Shown: positions 11,301 through 23,650 of the stretch, piece after piece
Position numbering within the stretch: position 1 is the first letter of the stretch
How the letters are laid out: every line of letters starts with the position of its first letter
Source: Ifrita kowaldi
Lineage: Eukaryota; Chordata; Aves; Passeriformes; Cinclosomatidae
DNA: 64,000 nucleotides
NCBI GenBank assembly: GCA_013398055.1
Contig: VZRS01009616.1
Span: forward strand, 372,001 to 436,000
Direction of reading: 5' to 3'
Translations under genes and position numbers: made by a program
The notes under the pieces: generated by a model
What the model was told of the DNA's origin: nothing
Database searches by the model: none
The model's input: only the letters and a program-made list of their open reading frames with translations

Positions 11301-13895
11301 AATGGTAAAACCTGTGGCAATTTAAATAAGGCTAGAATTTAATGAATGAGTTCAGTGAGACTAGCTGTATACATAAAGCTAAACACATGGCTGAGTGTTT
11401 GCAGGATAGAGGGCCTGTAAGGATATGAGACTAAGACCCTTGCGACACAGTTTGAAGTCTGACCTGTCTTGCTGCTGAATGATGAAAAGCCACAGTGAGG
11501 AGTAGGTGACCAGTTTGTGCATAAACAAATGCAGTATATAAAACCTCATAAATAACTACAATTCATAAAATGCTTGGTTGGTCCTAAATAATGAAGCAGC
11601 AAAAATGTTCATGGGATGTGCTTGTAATATATTTTTATTTTATATTTTTTGGCATAAATACACGTAAGTATCATTATTGTGTTTCATTATCCAGAAGAAC
11701 TTAATAGCAGGACACTTCCTTTTGGAAGAGAGGAGGTAAAATAGAAGATACAGGGCAGCCCCCCCACCTATGCCTTTCAGTTGTAGGAGTCATGCAACAT
11801 TTGATAATTGTGTCAACTCTTTGAATCATCATGTATGTTAACTACTTAATTTTACATCACACTTGGTAAAGAAACGCTGTGGGTATTACCATAATTGTGA
11901 TGGTTCTTGCCATCTGAGGCTCTCTCCTCCAGATGTTTCACCAGTTTGCAAATTTGATTTGGAGCTGCATGTGCAGCAAAACAACTGTTATATACACTAA
12001 CAGATCTGTCTCTCTTAGCGCAGAGCATCTTTGCAGAGCCTAGTTTCACGTTTCTTGGTGAGAAATATTATTGAATGACTGCCCTCTTAGAATCCAGTGA
12101 GATTTAGATAAGTGCAATTTTCCAGGTTTTTGAGGGAGTCCTAATTTACATTTCATAACACACACAAAGCGATTAGCATGAAGTCTTAAGGCAGCTTGAC
12201 AGTCCTTTGTGCCTATGGAAACAGTTACAAAGTAGTGCATGTGCAGATAATGTTATCAGGTGCCCTTTGTGCGTGCTCACTTGTTTTACCTGGGGCATAC
12301 TAAAAAGCTGCAGCTTAATTCTTGTTTAAACTTCAGCTTCTCTGTTGTATGATGAACTTGCATAAAGAGAGAAATGTTGAGGTCTTAAGAAAATAATAGG
12401 TACTGTTCATTCTTCTGAGTGACCTCATTTTGGCACGCTCAGGCTGTTTTTCTCTGTATGCATGGCATTAAATGCCAGTGATGGGAGGAACATGACCTCC
12501 TAGGTGAGGTGAGATTCAGGCTGCAAAGCTTCCTTCCTTTGCTCTCTCTCTCCTCACAGGTGGGTGTAGAACCTTGTCTCTTCTCCAAGTTGGAGACTAA
12601 TAGTGCCTATGTGTTTGGAGAATGGAGAAGAAGATCCCAGCTGCATTGTCCTGCTGATTGTGCAATCCAGCTGTTGTTGGGGAATAGAGAGAGGAGACTT
12701 GGTGTAGTGGGCAAGAAGAGGCAAAGAAGTAAAGCAGCAAGATGGTAGAAGGTTCGACACTGGTACCAAGCTCTTTTGCTGTTGTGCACAGATGACTGGG
12801 GCAAATACTTCCGTACTTCTTACTCAGTCTTTATTGATTTTTTTTTTTTTTTAAGGTTTAAAGCATTTTTGTTTCAGTCTGATAAGATAACTGCTGCAAT
12901 TTCGTTCACTTCAGTTACTTTATCCAACTGTGTAGGGAGCAATGCCTTAGGGTGCTTTCAGGAACTCTTGAGAAGAGATTTTCTGCCCCAAGGAGTTTTG
13001 GACTGAAAGGTATGAGAAGAGCAATGCATGGAAAAGAGGCAGTGTGTGCGTAGTGGTCCTGTGTCTTAGAGTGGTGTTTGCAGGTACAAGAGTCATCTAA
13101 ACATTATGGAGTCAAATAGGGGAGGTCTGAAGAAAGGAAAAGGCGAGGCAGAAGACATAAGAGAAGGGTGAAATGAGATATAGACCTTGTTGGCACTTAG
13201 GTGTGTGAGATGCAAAAGGTCCAAACCCAGTAAACAGGCTGTAAGAAAAATCACTCTCAAAGTATGAATGCTGCTGCTGCCTTTGCTGAGAGACATTGAC
13301 CCTAGGCTTTGGCAATTTCAGCTGTTTCTGTTGTAGCAAGCCAGGCTGGCTCAAACTGCTTAAGCCTGTTTGCTTGATGGGAACAAACCTAAGATCGATC
13401 ACACCATCAGCATGGCCATCAGGTCTGAAGGGATGAGTGTTACTAGAGTAAATGAGGGTAAGCAATCAGTGCAGATAATCTGGTCAGAGGGTACCAGGGA
13501 AGCCTGTCCAGAGAGGTCTCTGGGGATTTCACGCCTGCCTTCCATGGGTTTTCAGCTTGCTCTTCTAGCCTGTTCTCTCCATCTTCCTGGGTGGTTTTCT
13601 CCTCTCATGGTTCCTACGATGGAAAGCTATTAAGACATATACAGAAAACAGATGCTGGAACCAAAGGAGGAGAAATGAGCAATGACTTACTTAATAGATT
13701 TAGGCCCATTCGAGAAGAAAGACACAGTATGGCCTAAAAAAAGAGATAAATTGTTTGGGAAGGGAAAATGGATAAAACAATGTGACTGAAGACACAGACT
13801 TAGCTGATGGTGTGCAAAAAGTAGATGGCTACAGAAGCTACAGTTTTGTGACTGCCTTGTTTGGCTGTTCCTCACACTAATTCCTGCTTTGGGAC
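8371..13895. other. Non-coding unique DNA, no gene recognised
   Basis: AT-rich sequence with low CpG content. It contains the TA/CA microsatellite at 10294-10332 (listed separately) and a T15 tract at 12838-12852. Overlapping open frames on both strands at 12509-12804 and 13093-13633 (longest 117 codons, minus, 13112-13465) are unrecognised and mutually exclusive, which argues that they are chance. No interspersed repeat was recognised. Confidence 0.65.
10294..10332. repeat. Compound (TA)n/(CA)n microsatellite
   Basis: Two TA runs (10294-10309 and 10311-10320), separated by one base, pass directly into a CA run (10321-10332). The TA-to-CA transition is typical of compound dinucleotide repeats. 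At this length it is probably polymorphic. Confidence 0.9.
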
Positions 13896-14060
13896 AGACG
13901 GTGATGATGCAGAGCGCTGCTGCCTTGAGCTGGCCCTTGCCAAGGCTGCTGTGTGGCTAATGAAGCGCGAGGCTTTAACCTCGTCTTGGCAATAGCGGTT
14001 TGGATGGAAGTCCAAGCTGAACTATCATCAGAAACAAGGCTATTTTTAGGGCTATGTGTA
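13896..14060. other. Candidate enhancer-like element with MEF2-type site
   Basis: A CpG-retaining block (gacggtg, gagcgctgc, aagcgcgagg, cctcgtc, agcggtt: about seven CpGs between 13900 and 14000) in a CpG-poor neighbourhood. It ends with CTATTTTTAG at 14040-14049, an exact match to the MEF2 consensus YTAWWWWTAR. There is no open frame of note. Retained CpGs next to a good transcription factor site suggest a regulatory element, but a single MEF2 match is expected now and then by chance in AT-rich DNA. Conservation was not tested. Confidence 0.25.
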
Positions 14061-15090
14061 TGAAGAAATAGTTGATATAAAGCTATGGAAACCCTTGAAA
14101 AGTGGCCCTGTGCCTTGTGCTTTGAATATTTTATAATGAAGAAGTTTTCAAATCCTTCTCAACATGAGAACTGACCGTGAGTGTCAAACATAGCACTGCA
14201 CAGCATATGGCATTCGTTTATTACCCCATTTTTAGATGAAATGTTACAAATTAAACAAGTATTCTTTTCCATGTTTGCTTAGGTTATTTAATTCCAGGTA
14301 GATAGGCTTTTCTCTTTCTTTTTGGACTTACTCTTCTTTCCTACCATGTCTTAGCTTCAAGGACAAAGGAAAACTTAATTTTTACAGTAAAGAAGAAATT
14401 ATTCGTAAAGACACATTATACTCCCAGGCTTCCAAGACTTGTGGTCTGAAACTGGAAATGTAGCCACAACTAATATATTCAGAGACCAGCTCAGTGTGGA
14501 GTTGTACTGAAATGCTAGGTGAATGCTCTCAAAAGCAATGAGTGAAGCTTTAAAAGTTTTCTTGTAGTTTCCTGTATACTGCCTGACTTTTAATGCTGGC
14601 ATGATCTTGGTAGAAATGCATTATATAATTAGACCTATCAGTTTACCATGAAAAACAGAACAGCGGTAGTGTTCCCCATCCCCATTAGCTTGTTTATGTA
14701 TCTTCCTCTCTCATCCTAAATCAGCAAGAAAATACTGAGATTTTCACGTTGTTGCCATTTTTTTTTTAAATATATTATTTTCTTAGGTAAGGGGAATGCT
14801 TTAGGAGTGCTAATGGCTATGGCCTGTGTTCATCTTTAGCTGATGCAGCATTTCTTATAATGCATCTGTATTCAGTGGGATTGGTTTTGTACTTAGTGGC
14901 AGAACTGGTCTGTGTGGGAGCAGCGTGCTCGCACAGGCGAGCCAGTAGCAACAGCAGAGAAAGTCTTCTTGTACCCTGGAAGTGCTACTTCCACCAAAGC
15001 TGTTGGTCAAGGTAGTGCTATAATTCAAGTGGTAGATAGATAATGGCAAAATTCAGAAGGCAATAATAAGACCTATTATATGTAAAAGTA

Positions 15091-15116
15091 AAACAAACAA
15101 ACAAACAAACAAAAAA
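15091..15116. repeat. (AAAC)n microsatellite
   Basis: Five perfect AAAC units (15091-15110) followed by an A6 run. No retroelement tail such as CR1 adjoins it, so it appears to be a simple repeat rather than the 3' end of an insertion. Confidence 0.9.
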
Positions 15117-17759
15117 CCATCCATCGTGAGCATTCAGGAATGCTAGTACTTTTCATAATGATTTTATCACTTGTTTTGGTTAACTGTCTTAAGTTTGTGT
15201 GGCAATAATATTCTATTTTCAAGGTGATTAATTTGGAGTTGTGGAGACTCTCTAAATATGAGGAACAACTGCAATCTCTGTCCACCCTAAGAGAGGACTA
15301 AAAGCAGGAAATCATCCAGGGTGACATATGGGCAGTGCATGCTCTTGAGTTTCTCCAAGATCTAAATATACTCTGAGTCTGAGCTGAAACAGCATTGTTT
15401 GTGTGCTTCAGTGTTAATCTGAGTTATATTTGTGGTATATGCTAGAGCTCTGTCTTCAGGGCAGATGTAGCCAGAAAACTGAGATAGAGACCAGGACCAG
15501 ACTTAGTCAATAAATGGCTTATCTGCAGTGTGGGTGGTTCAAAAGTATAAACTATATGATTTCTAATTTATTATCATAACATGAGTTCTGAAGCACTCTG
15601 ATCCTTCTAGAGTTGCATCCTTGCTATTTGGGAGACTATAGAAATAGAAGCTGTTCCAGCCCTAAAAATTTTGCTTGTTATTTGGGCCCCTACTCTGGAA
15701 CAAAAGCCCCCACCCAAAAGCAAAGTATTTCCCATCTACCCCTACCCATTTTTTATTTTACTTAGTGGGATTGCTTGTATAAACCTAGACATTGGTATGG
15801 TTGTCTTATTTTTTTAAGAACATAAAAATCTCAGAGATTTTGCTCATGTTTTATTTCTGATTACTTCATGCTGTGGGTATTGATGAAATAATGAAAATCT
15901 GTATCTGGAGCACTGTTGTGGGGAAAGCAAGTTGTGTGCAATGTTTCTCATCAGCCATAATTAAAGGATTGACTATTACAATCAAAATTAATTGTGTTTA
16001 ATAAAGGATATCTGTACCTTTTTTTTTTTTTGGTAATGTATCCAAATCACACACTCATAACTTTCCCTTCATGTTTCAGAAAGCTTTTGGAAAAGTCTAT
16101 TTTCCTCTTTCAGTGTAACTATCTCTAGGAGAAAAGGGATTCAGTATTTCCTGAAGGTAGTTATATTTCTTGAATCATTGAATCAAAATGCAATGGTTAA
16201 TGTTAATAAATATTTACTTTGGTTTTAAGCTTGGAATCTTCAGCAGTGCCACTAGCTAATCTGTGAATTTGCCTGAGGTGGTGATGTGAGCCTTCAGAGT
16301 GTTATATTTGAAGTTGCACTCATCCGTTGATTAACTGAATAAAATTTGCATCTTTAACAAAGACAAGCCTATAGCTTTGTTAGGTAAATAATTCTATGCA
16401 TATTTTTCATAGTATTTTACAAATTTTTTCCCTTTTAATTGTTTTAACATGACTTTCTTCTGTCTGTTGGGATCATTTGTTTTTTCTCCTTTTTTTTATC
16501 TTTAGGAAAGCTTGTTTTCAATATCAAGCAAAACCCAAACCCTATCAGAAAAAAAACGTTGGGAATAAAAGCAATTTCATATCATCATAGACCATGAACT
16601 GTGAAAGTGATACAAGCTCAACTAATCCTCTCACAAGTCAATATTAAATTTGTTCTGTCTCCTGGTTTTTGTGATGTTGTGTTTGTTTCTTTTTAAATTG
16701 TTATTTTTTTATTGCTGTCATTTGCTTTGTCTATGTTCACTTATTCTTTCCTACCTCACTCTTACATCATACTTCCTGCGGGCCAAGGACAAACCTGCTT
16801 GGAGCTTGTACGTGTCTTGTCTTGCAAGAAAGCATCTTCAGTGATAGGTTGGATTCTTTAAATGTCATTACTCTCTTCTCTAAACCTGATACTTTTCTTG
16901 ATTCTTATAACTCATGTAACCTGCTGCCTCTCACTTTTGTAAGTATTTGGTCAGGATGTGTGTCAGGATTGATGTTGGTGAATAGAGGTAATGGTGTCTC
17001 TTCTATATTACATGAAGTTCTTGAACACTATGAGATCATGAAATAGAAAAATAATAGGAAACCATTGTGCTTATGTAAAATGTGTTCTACTCATCAGTTT
17101 TGCTCATGAGCTGCAGTACACACTCTAGGGCACCTTTGCCAGCAGGGCAGGTCTGTGAGAGTCTTCCCCTTGTCAGGGGTCAGGGCCCCCTTTAGATCTG
17201 GAGCATCGGGAGTCCTGAGGGTGTGCTGGTTTCCAAGAGTGTTTGCTGCAGAATTGGTGTGTCGGCCTCGCTTAAAGCCTTTGGCTTTTCCGCCCCTGCC
17301 TGCTTTGCTCGGATAATCCTGCAGCAGCTGTCAGAGTTGCCCTTTGATTCCTCTGGCTTCAGCAAAGCTGCAGGGACACTGGAAACCTAGCCCTGACCCC
17401 TGCTGAGCTGGTGGAGATAAGAGCAACATCATCCTCATTGAACCTGTGTACCATTGCCCTGTTTCAGCTAAGTGAATGGTCAAAATCAAATCCCTGATTT
17501 GATTCCCAAGGATGAGTGACAGGCAGTCCTCCCCCCATTGCCGGTCCCCCAGTGATGTCAGCTGCATGTGCCCTGTCCCCAGTGCCCCTGTGGGTAGGGT
17601 GTGGAGTAGTGATGTGGTGTCAGCAGTTCCCTGTGATTGCATCCCTGCTTGTGACAGCTAGAGGGAAAAAGTGGGTGTAGGTGAGGTTATACTCAATTTT
17701 GATTGAGACCTGCTGTCTGTTGTTGTGATCCAATGCAAAAAGTGTTGTCAGTGCATGTC

Positions 17760-17778
17760 GGGGTGGGGGGGAGCTGGG
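17760..17778 (+). other. Potential G-quadruplex motif
   Basis: Runs of G4 (17760-17763), G7 (17765-17771, which can supply two G3 runs) and G3 (17776-17778), with loops of 1, 1 and 4 bases, satisfy the G3+N1-7 rule for an intramolecular G-quadruplex on the plus strand. Such motifs occur by chance; no promoter or CpG island adjoins it. Confidence 0.4.
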
Positions 17779-18119
17779 TGCTAGGCAGCAAGAGATCAAA
17801 AATACAGAGCTGTCAAGTTGGTTCTGTTGTATTTAGCATTTGCGAGGCTCAGTGGAGCACACATCCCTTATTTTAGATGATGTTTCACTGTCCCTGAAAA
17901 CATGTCTCTAAAAAGTTTTCCTCTTATTATTTTTAATGCATGCTTCAGCATGCATTTGTGAACTAATTGTACTCAGGAAGGGTGCTCTGCTGTTGATTCA
18001 GTTCTTTTCCTGCAAAGCATCCCCACTGTTGTGGAAATGGCTTAATATGTAATCTGCAGTGTGAGGAGGCTGGCAGTGAGAAGGGTAGGCGATTAAATAA
18101 TTCCATAAATACTGATAGA

Positions 18120-18300
18120 CAGTTTGAACATATACGGCTCGGATTAACTGCTGCCACTTCATGGACGTCATTATCTGTTAAAATAATTTGTTTTCCTACA
18201 GGTAAAAATTTAATCTTCTAATTTTAAATTAATCTGGGTTTAACTTCTATTAGCGCAATCAACTTTCTCTTTTCATTTTGACGTAATGTTCTACTCAGCT
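18120..18300. other. Candidate conserved element with CRE-like sites
   Basis: The block keeps five CpGs (tacggctcgg, gacgtc, tagcgcaa, tgacgtaa). It holds a GACGTC palindrome at 18164-18169 and a CRE-like TGACGTAA at 18279-18286, separated by an AT-rich centre with several TTAAT/TAATT homeodomain-type cores (18180-18230). Dense cores and retained CpGs in a poor background are the look of many vertebrate conserved non-coding elements. This is inference from composition only, and binding is not shown. Confidence 0.25.
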
Positions 18301-21300
18301 GGGCAGATCCAATAGTTTTAGCATTGGAGCCTGGTACATGAGACCTTTTAAAGTGTGTAGGTATTGCAGATTGCCTTTTCTACAGCTTCCACTTTGTTTA
18401 ATAGTAACATTTTCAGTGTCTAGAAATGTACCGGGGTGATACAAAGATTATGCCTTATTTCAACCTGCAAACACTCTTCTTTGAGGAACTGGACTTAGCA
18501 ATAACCCTCATACCCTCAGCCCCTCTACACAGTATTAATCCCAACATAACTGCTGTAGGGTACATGTACAAGATTGAAATGTATTTCTGCAAAGACTTGC
18601 AATGTCATGAGATTAAACATGTGTTTTCCTCCCTTTTGTTGTTATCAAAATGCCTAGGTTGTGGCTTTGTTGCTAGGTGGCCAGTGTAAGCTTGGCTTTG
18701 ACCCTTCTGTGAAGTATCAGAAACTCCTGTTTGAGGATGTTTTCAGCTCCAAAGTCGCCTAGTCTTGAAGCATTTTACTTTGTCCTGCTGCTGGCAGTAC
18801 TGATCTGACAAGCTGCGGGTAAAAGCAGCATGCCAAGGTCCCCACTCACAATGTGTCTGGGGACCTCAGGGGCCACACGTGCTTCTGGCTGCCCGAGAGC
18901 TAAAACACAAGACAGGAGCATGGGAACCTGCTTAGGGGTGCCTGAGCTGCTGGTGCATCCGGGTAGAATTAGTACCTAAGTGCTTTTTGCACAAAGTATC
19001 ATGAATACCATCCTATCACCATTTAAAAACCCAGAGTGAAACAGAGCCCTTTGTGATTGTTTGTTCCTTTGTGTGCCTCATGGCTTCCTAATTAAAAAAA
19101 AAACCACCTAATGTGTCTGTTCTGTTCTTTCTTTCAAAGCAAGAAATATGCATTTGTGTATTGGAAAGGGGAGTCTGTCTTTTGTCACTTTCCTTTTTCA
19201 TCTGAAAAAGGTGTTAGGAAAGAAAGAATTACAAATTCAGTATTTGAATTAATTTCCCCCTGATTTTGAAAAGGGCTTTTCTCACATATTGATAGTAGTT
19301 TGTGCTTTGAAAATAGTTGTGTGTGTAACTCCTAGTGTGCCACACAGCCACTCTGTGAATGCTGGTTGGGAACTGATGTCAACTCTTCCTTTAGCCACTC
19401 TTTACTGAGCCTAGTCAAGCTTTATTCTGCTGTCCAGTGGATCTCTTCAGGTCTTGCAGATTTACAGTCTCTTATCCAGGGCAATTTTCGGGAGTTCCAG
19501 TTTGTGGCATTCTTGCTACCAGAACAATTGCCCAAGTATTGAAACTTCTAAATTCACATATGTTCCTTCTGTTTGAGGAGATAACGGTGGGGAAAAAGGT
19601 ATTTTTACTCTCTGTAAAATGCAGTTTCTCAGCAGCTTTACTTTCTCTTTCCAGTCTGATATTTCATAGATTTTGGTGGTTTGGTTTTTTTGTTTCATTT
19701 GGGTCTTTGTTTGTTTGTTTTGGTTTTTTGTTTTGTTTTTGTTCTGATGTGGGTCGTTGAGTTTGTCTAGGTTTTTTGTCTAGGTTTTTCAATTGTGCTG
19801 CGTTTCCACCTTCCTCAGATTTTTCTTCTTTACTGTGGAAAAACTAGCTGTTAATTCCCTGTTTTTTTATGGCAGTTTTGAAAATGACCCTGGAATAAAT
19901 GACACAAAAGTGCTTTTGGTGAGGCAGCTTTACCTGAGTCTTTGCATTGATGTAGCTGGGCACTGCTGGCTGTAATGCAGGCAGACCTAGTGGCAGGTGC
20001 TTTAAGGCCAATATATATTTTTTTTTTCTCTTTTCTAGGTATTTCCTGGTTATGGTATTTACTCGGATACTGTTTTTCTTTGTAGTGATTTTAATTTTGG
20101 ATTGCTGAGCAGTATTACTGACAATGCAAAGCCTGATGAGATCTGCTTAGTTATTGCAGTACTTTTGTTAATGATATTTGCAAGATCAGCCTTTTGCAGA
20201 ACACCTCTGTTTATTAATTTATTTGTTTTACCTATCAAGACAACAGGCTAAGCACACTGTCAGCTTTGAACCAGCACCAGTCCAATGCACAGATGGAGTG
20301 CCTGTGCTTCAGAGTGGGAGTTGCCCCAGCACAGATGTGTGTAAGCAGAAGTCATGGATGCATTTGCTTAGCTTGTGCTTTTCATTGAATTCTGCTTCTG
20401 TTTAAGGACTTTCTCTCTGAGGTGTTTCTTTCCTGAACAGGTACATAGAAGAACCAGGAGGTGAACTACTATTTTCAGAGTAATGTACTTTTAATCGAGT
20501 GGTGTTGTAAGCTCTTAAATTGTGTATGACCTGTTTGGCCTTACAAATCCCATCTAGAAGAGATAGTCAGCAGATGTATTGTAACTAGAGTCTATTGGAA
20601 AAGGTTACAGTCTGGAGAGGAATGCGCATGCTGTACTTTAAATCTCTTTCCATTAGAAGTTTCCTTTGTTGCCAAGGAAATAAAGCAATGATCATGTTAT
20701 GGGGCTGACAGTTTTGCTAATGTTTCATATTTTCAGAACAAGGCTGTTCAATTGTTGAGGATGATGTAAAATTCAAGGACTCTTACTAATGTTTCTGATG
20801 GGGCTAAAATATATTTTTACACCTCCTCCCTCCCTAAAAAAGTCCCCAAACCTCTTTTCTCAAGGTGACAGAGGAATGGACTCCCTATTTAATGAATTTT
20901 GGTAATAATAGCAAGTAGTTAGACACTCTCTGCCCCACTGGTGGTGTAAAAAACTCCACAGACATTCTAAGCCGGGCTCCCTTTACCGAGGATTAAGTGT
21001 GTTGGAGTTCTCCCTGCTGCGTTTCCTGCTGCTGCTTTTTACTACTCCTTGGTGGTGTAGGTCATTGCTGGGAGGAGGAGCTGTTGCCCATATCCCATTC
21101 ATAACTGCATTGTTCCTACTTTGTCTCTTCATAGTGAGAAGTGTTGTTTTCATCCCTTTCTTTTTTCCTTTGGTCTATGTACTTAGGAAATAAGATACAG
21201 AAACTGTGGTTGCTCTCTGCTGCAGTTACCTTTGTGTGTTTAAGGGCATTGCATTTAAGAGTTTTACTACATGCACTGGGTATCTGTGCTTATGGTAAAG

Positions 21301-23515
21301 TGATGTTAACTCAGATACTGATCACTTTTCCTTCCTCTTCGAATTCAGAACACCAGTGAAAGACTCAGGAGTGACCAATCTGCAGTGAGACCATGATGCT
21401 GCATCCTCATCCTCTTCCCCTAGCTGTTTCCGAGAAAGAGACAGGAAGCCATGTCCTTCCTTACTTTTGATGTTGGCAAATATGGTGATGCCTTTTTTAT
21501 TGAATAAAGAGGAAACATAAGTGGAGGCAGTTTGAATTCTGCTTTTTCCTGCTGTGCATGTTCTTGGTTCATGTTTGGGTAGGTGGTGCGTGGTGGTATC
21601 TGATACTGATAGCTCTTGCTGTATAACCCATTTCTGATTTAAAAACGTGGGTCTGATGTTATATTAGCTGTATGAGCAAGATTTATTTTGCCAAACTTCA
21701 TCTTCTTAAAATATTTAGGTCCAGTTGAAAGTTGTCATGAGGGTAAGAGTATTGCTCAGAGGGAACAAAGATGTGCAGTTCGTGCAGGCTTAATGAGTTT
21801 CATTATCAGAGAGACTTCTCCCCTTATCTTTGTCCATTCATAATGGTTTAGTATTTCAAGTCAAGTATCTTGAAATATTTACTTCTCCTACATGCATGAT
21901 AGGATTGTCTCGTTTAGCTTTATTAAAAACCTTTAGAAATAATCATCTTGGTTGATGAGGAGTGGATACTGGTTTCTTGCTTTAGATGACAAAGATATTG
22001 GAGATGACCAAATTGTGTGGCTAAAATATGCAGAGTATATCACGTTAACCTATGTTTTAAAAATCTTCCTTTGCCTGTAATACTATAAGAGAAAACTATC
22101 ATGTAGAAAGATAAGGTAGAGAGACTAGCATTGTTGTTGATCTACTGTGCGCATGAATACCAGTCTTTTTTAAGCAGCATTATTAGAAAAATACCATTAC
22201 AAAATCAGTGGCATCAACTTTTATCCTCCGTCCTTTACCCTGTTCTTCATGTTTAAAAAAAACCCCAAAACCAAGAAAATACCCTGGTGCTATTACATCT
22301 GAGCTAAAGTTTTAGCTGCTTTAAGTTAATACATAGTTAGTAAACAGAATTACACTGACTCACAGCAAAAAAAAGATGTTCCTTATTTCAGCTTTCAGAT
22401 GCAGGAAGAAGGCAGACTGATTTCTAAAAAGAGCTGCAGTTACAACAAAGGAAAGAAATCAAAATATTCTGTAGAAACAAGGAGAGTTCATGGAGTTGTC
22501 TTTCCCTAGGCATGCAGGAAGACAGAGACATGATGCAAGTGAAGTGGTTAAATTAGGTCGTGGCATGAGCTTTAGTGGGGATTGCTAGGAAATAATTTGC
22601 ACAGTGGAGGAGAGCTTCCTTCCTTAATTGTTTCCACCTGGTAGCAGGCTATTGTCAGACCAGGGACCTCTCTGCCCCTTGGAGCAGCACTCTGAATGAG
22701 AAATATACAGTGCTCTGCGATTAAGTAGTGTTTGGATAATAGCTGATTCTGCTTGGCTTCATTTTATGAAGCTGTTTGGAAATGTGATAGAACAGCATTC
22801 TCCTTTAGAAATACATGCTTTCCCACTGTGGTCTGACTTGGGAGACTGTTTTTCTTTGTTTTCGTGTTGCTGCTTCTGCTACTGCAAGGGCCATGGTATG
22901 TTTTCAAAGTTCAGTATAAAAATATGAAGTGTTGCATTACCTGTTAAAGCACTGTAACTTCTTAATTTTAGAAAAATGCACACAGAAGTTGTTTAGGAAT
23001 GCACTGCCTTACTAGAAGACAAATGAAGTAGAGAATCCTTTATTGTGCTCTAGGTTTAACTACTAGGAAAGAGAAAAAGCCTTGCCTAACACTAAAAAAA
23101 AAAAAAGCATAAGGAGTAGGCATGCATGTGGAGTGATATCACCACCTGATCTTGAAAAAATTCATGACTTCTAATGCAAGCCCTCACTCTTTGGAAATCG
23201 ACTTCTCACATCTAATGCAGCTCAGAAATTCAGTCCAGTTTTAGTAGCTGAAGGCCAGAATGTGAAAGTCCCTCCTTTTGTATGCTATGCCTCTTTAAAA
23301 ATGTCCTTGATTTCTGCCTTCAGAGTCTGGAGGACATAGAAGTAAAATGGGATAAGCTTTCATCAGGAATCAACTGAAATGTAGGTTTTCAAGGTAAGTG
23401 TATAGGATTACTGCAGGCTGCCTGTGTACACCTGTTGTAGTTTCAGTCTCATTTAATTTCTCTCAAATGATGGTCCTGTATCCCAATTATTAGTTTGCTG
23501 TGTTTGTTGATGGAC
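18301..23515. other. Non-coding unique DNA, no gene recognised
   Basis: No exon or interspersed repeat was recognised. A T/G-rich low-complexity tract lies at 19667-19742 (listed separately), and an A13 tract at 23094-23106. Open frames reach 107 codons (19437-19760, plus), but that one runs through the T/G tract and codes mainly for F, C, V and L, so it is not credible as a gene. Confidence 0.65.
19667..19742. repeat. T/G-rich low-complexity tract
   Basis: Irregular GTTT, GTTTT and GGTTTTTT units, with little besides T and G. This is a degenerate simple repeat. It explains the phenylalanine-rich open frame that crosses it. Confidence 0.8.
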
Positions 23516-23650
23516 ATGGGGAATCAAAAATCCAAAATGAAATTGCAGCGATTAAAAACGGCCCAGCAATGAGACTTAGGACTCTCTGGATACATCAGTA
23601 AGTGCATTCCCATTGGTTGCTGACAGCCCATTGCTGGTGTTGCACGGGTG
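23516..23650. other. Candidate conserved non-coding element
   Basis: A compact block with balanced composition, holding 'gcagcgattaaaaacggccc' (about 23545-23564), a reverse CCAAT box (attgg, about 23614) and a CpG at 'gcacggg' (about 23643). It lacks any open frame and repeats. Resemblance to a conserved element is a visual judgement. Confidence 0.15.

Larger units (their letters stand above)
14061..18119. other. Non-coding unique DNA, no gene recognised
   Basis: Mostly AT-rich sequence with homopolymer T tracts (for example 16019-16032) and the AAAC repeat at 15091-15116. The part from about 17100 to 17640 is GC-richer and has a 103-codon minus frame (17331-17642) without a recognised motif. 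Inside it is a small perfect hairpin, aatcaaat (17484-17491) and atttgatt (17497-17504) around a 5-base loop. The G-rich motif at 17760-17778 is listed separately. Confidence 0.65.

Noticed and set aside
13112..13633. Overlapping 117-codon minus and 87-codon plus frames
   Set aside because: They are mutually exclusive over about 100 bases, neither has a motif, and composition is unremarkable.
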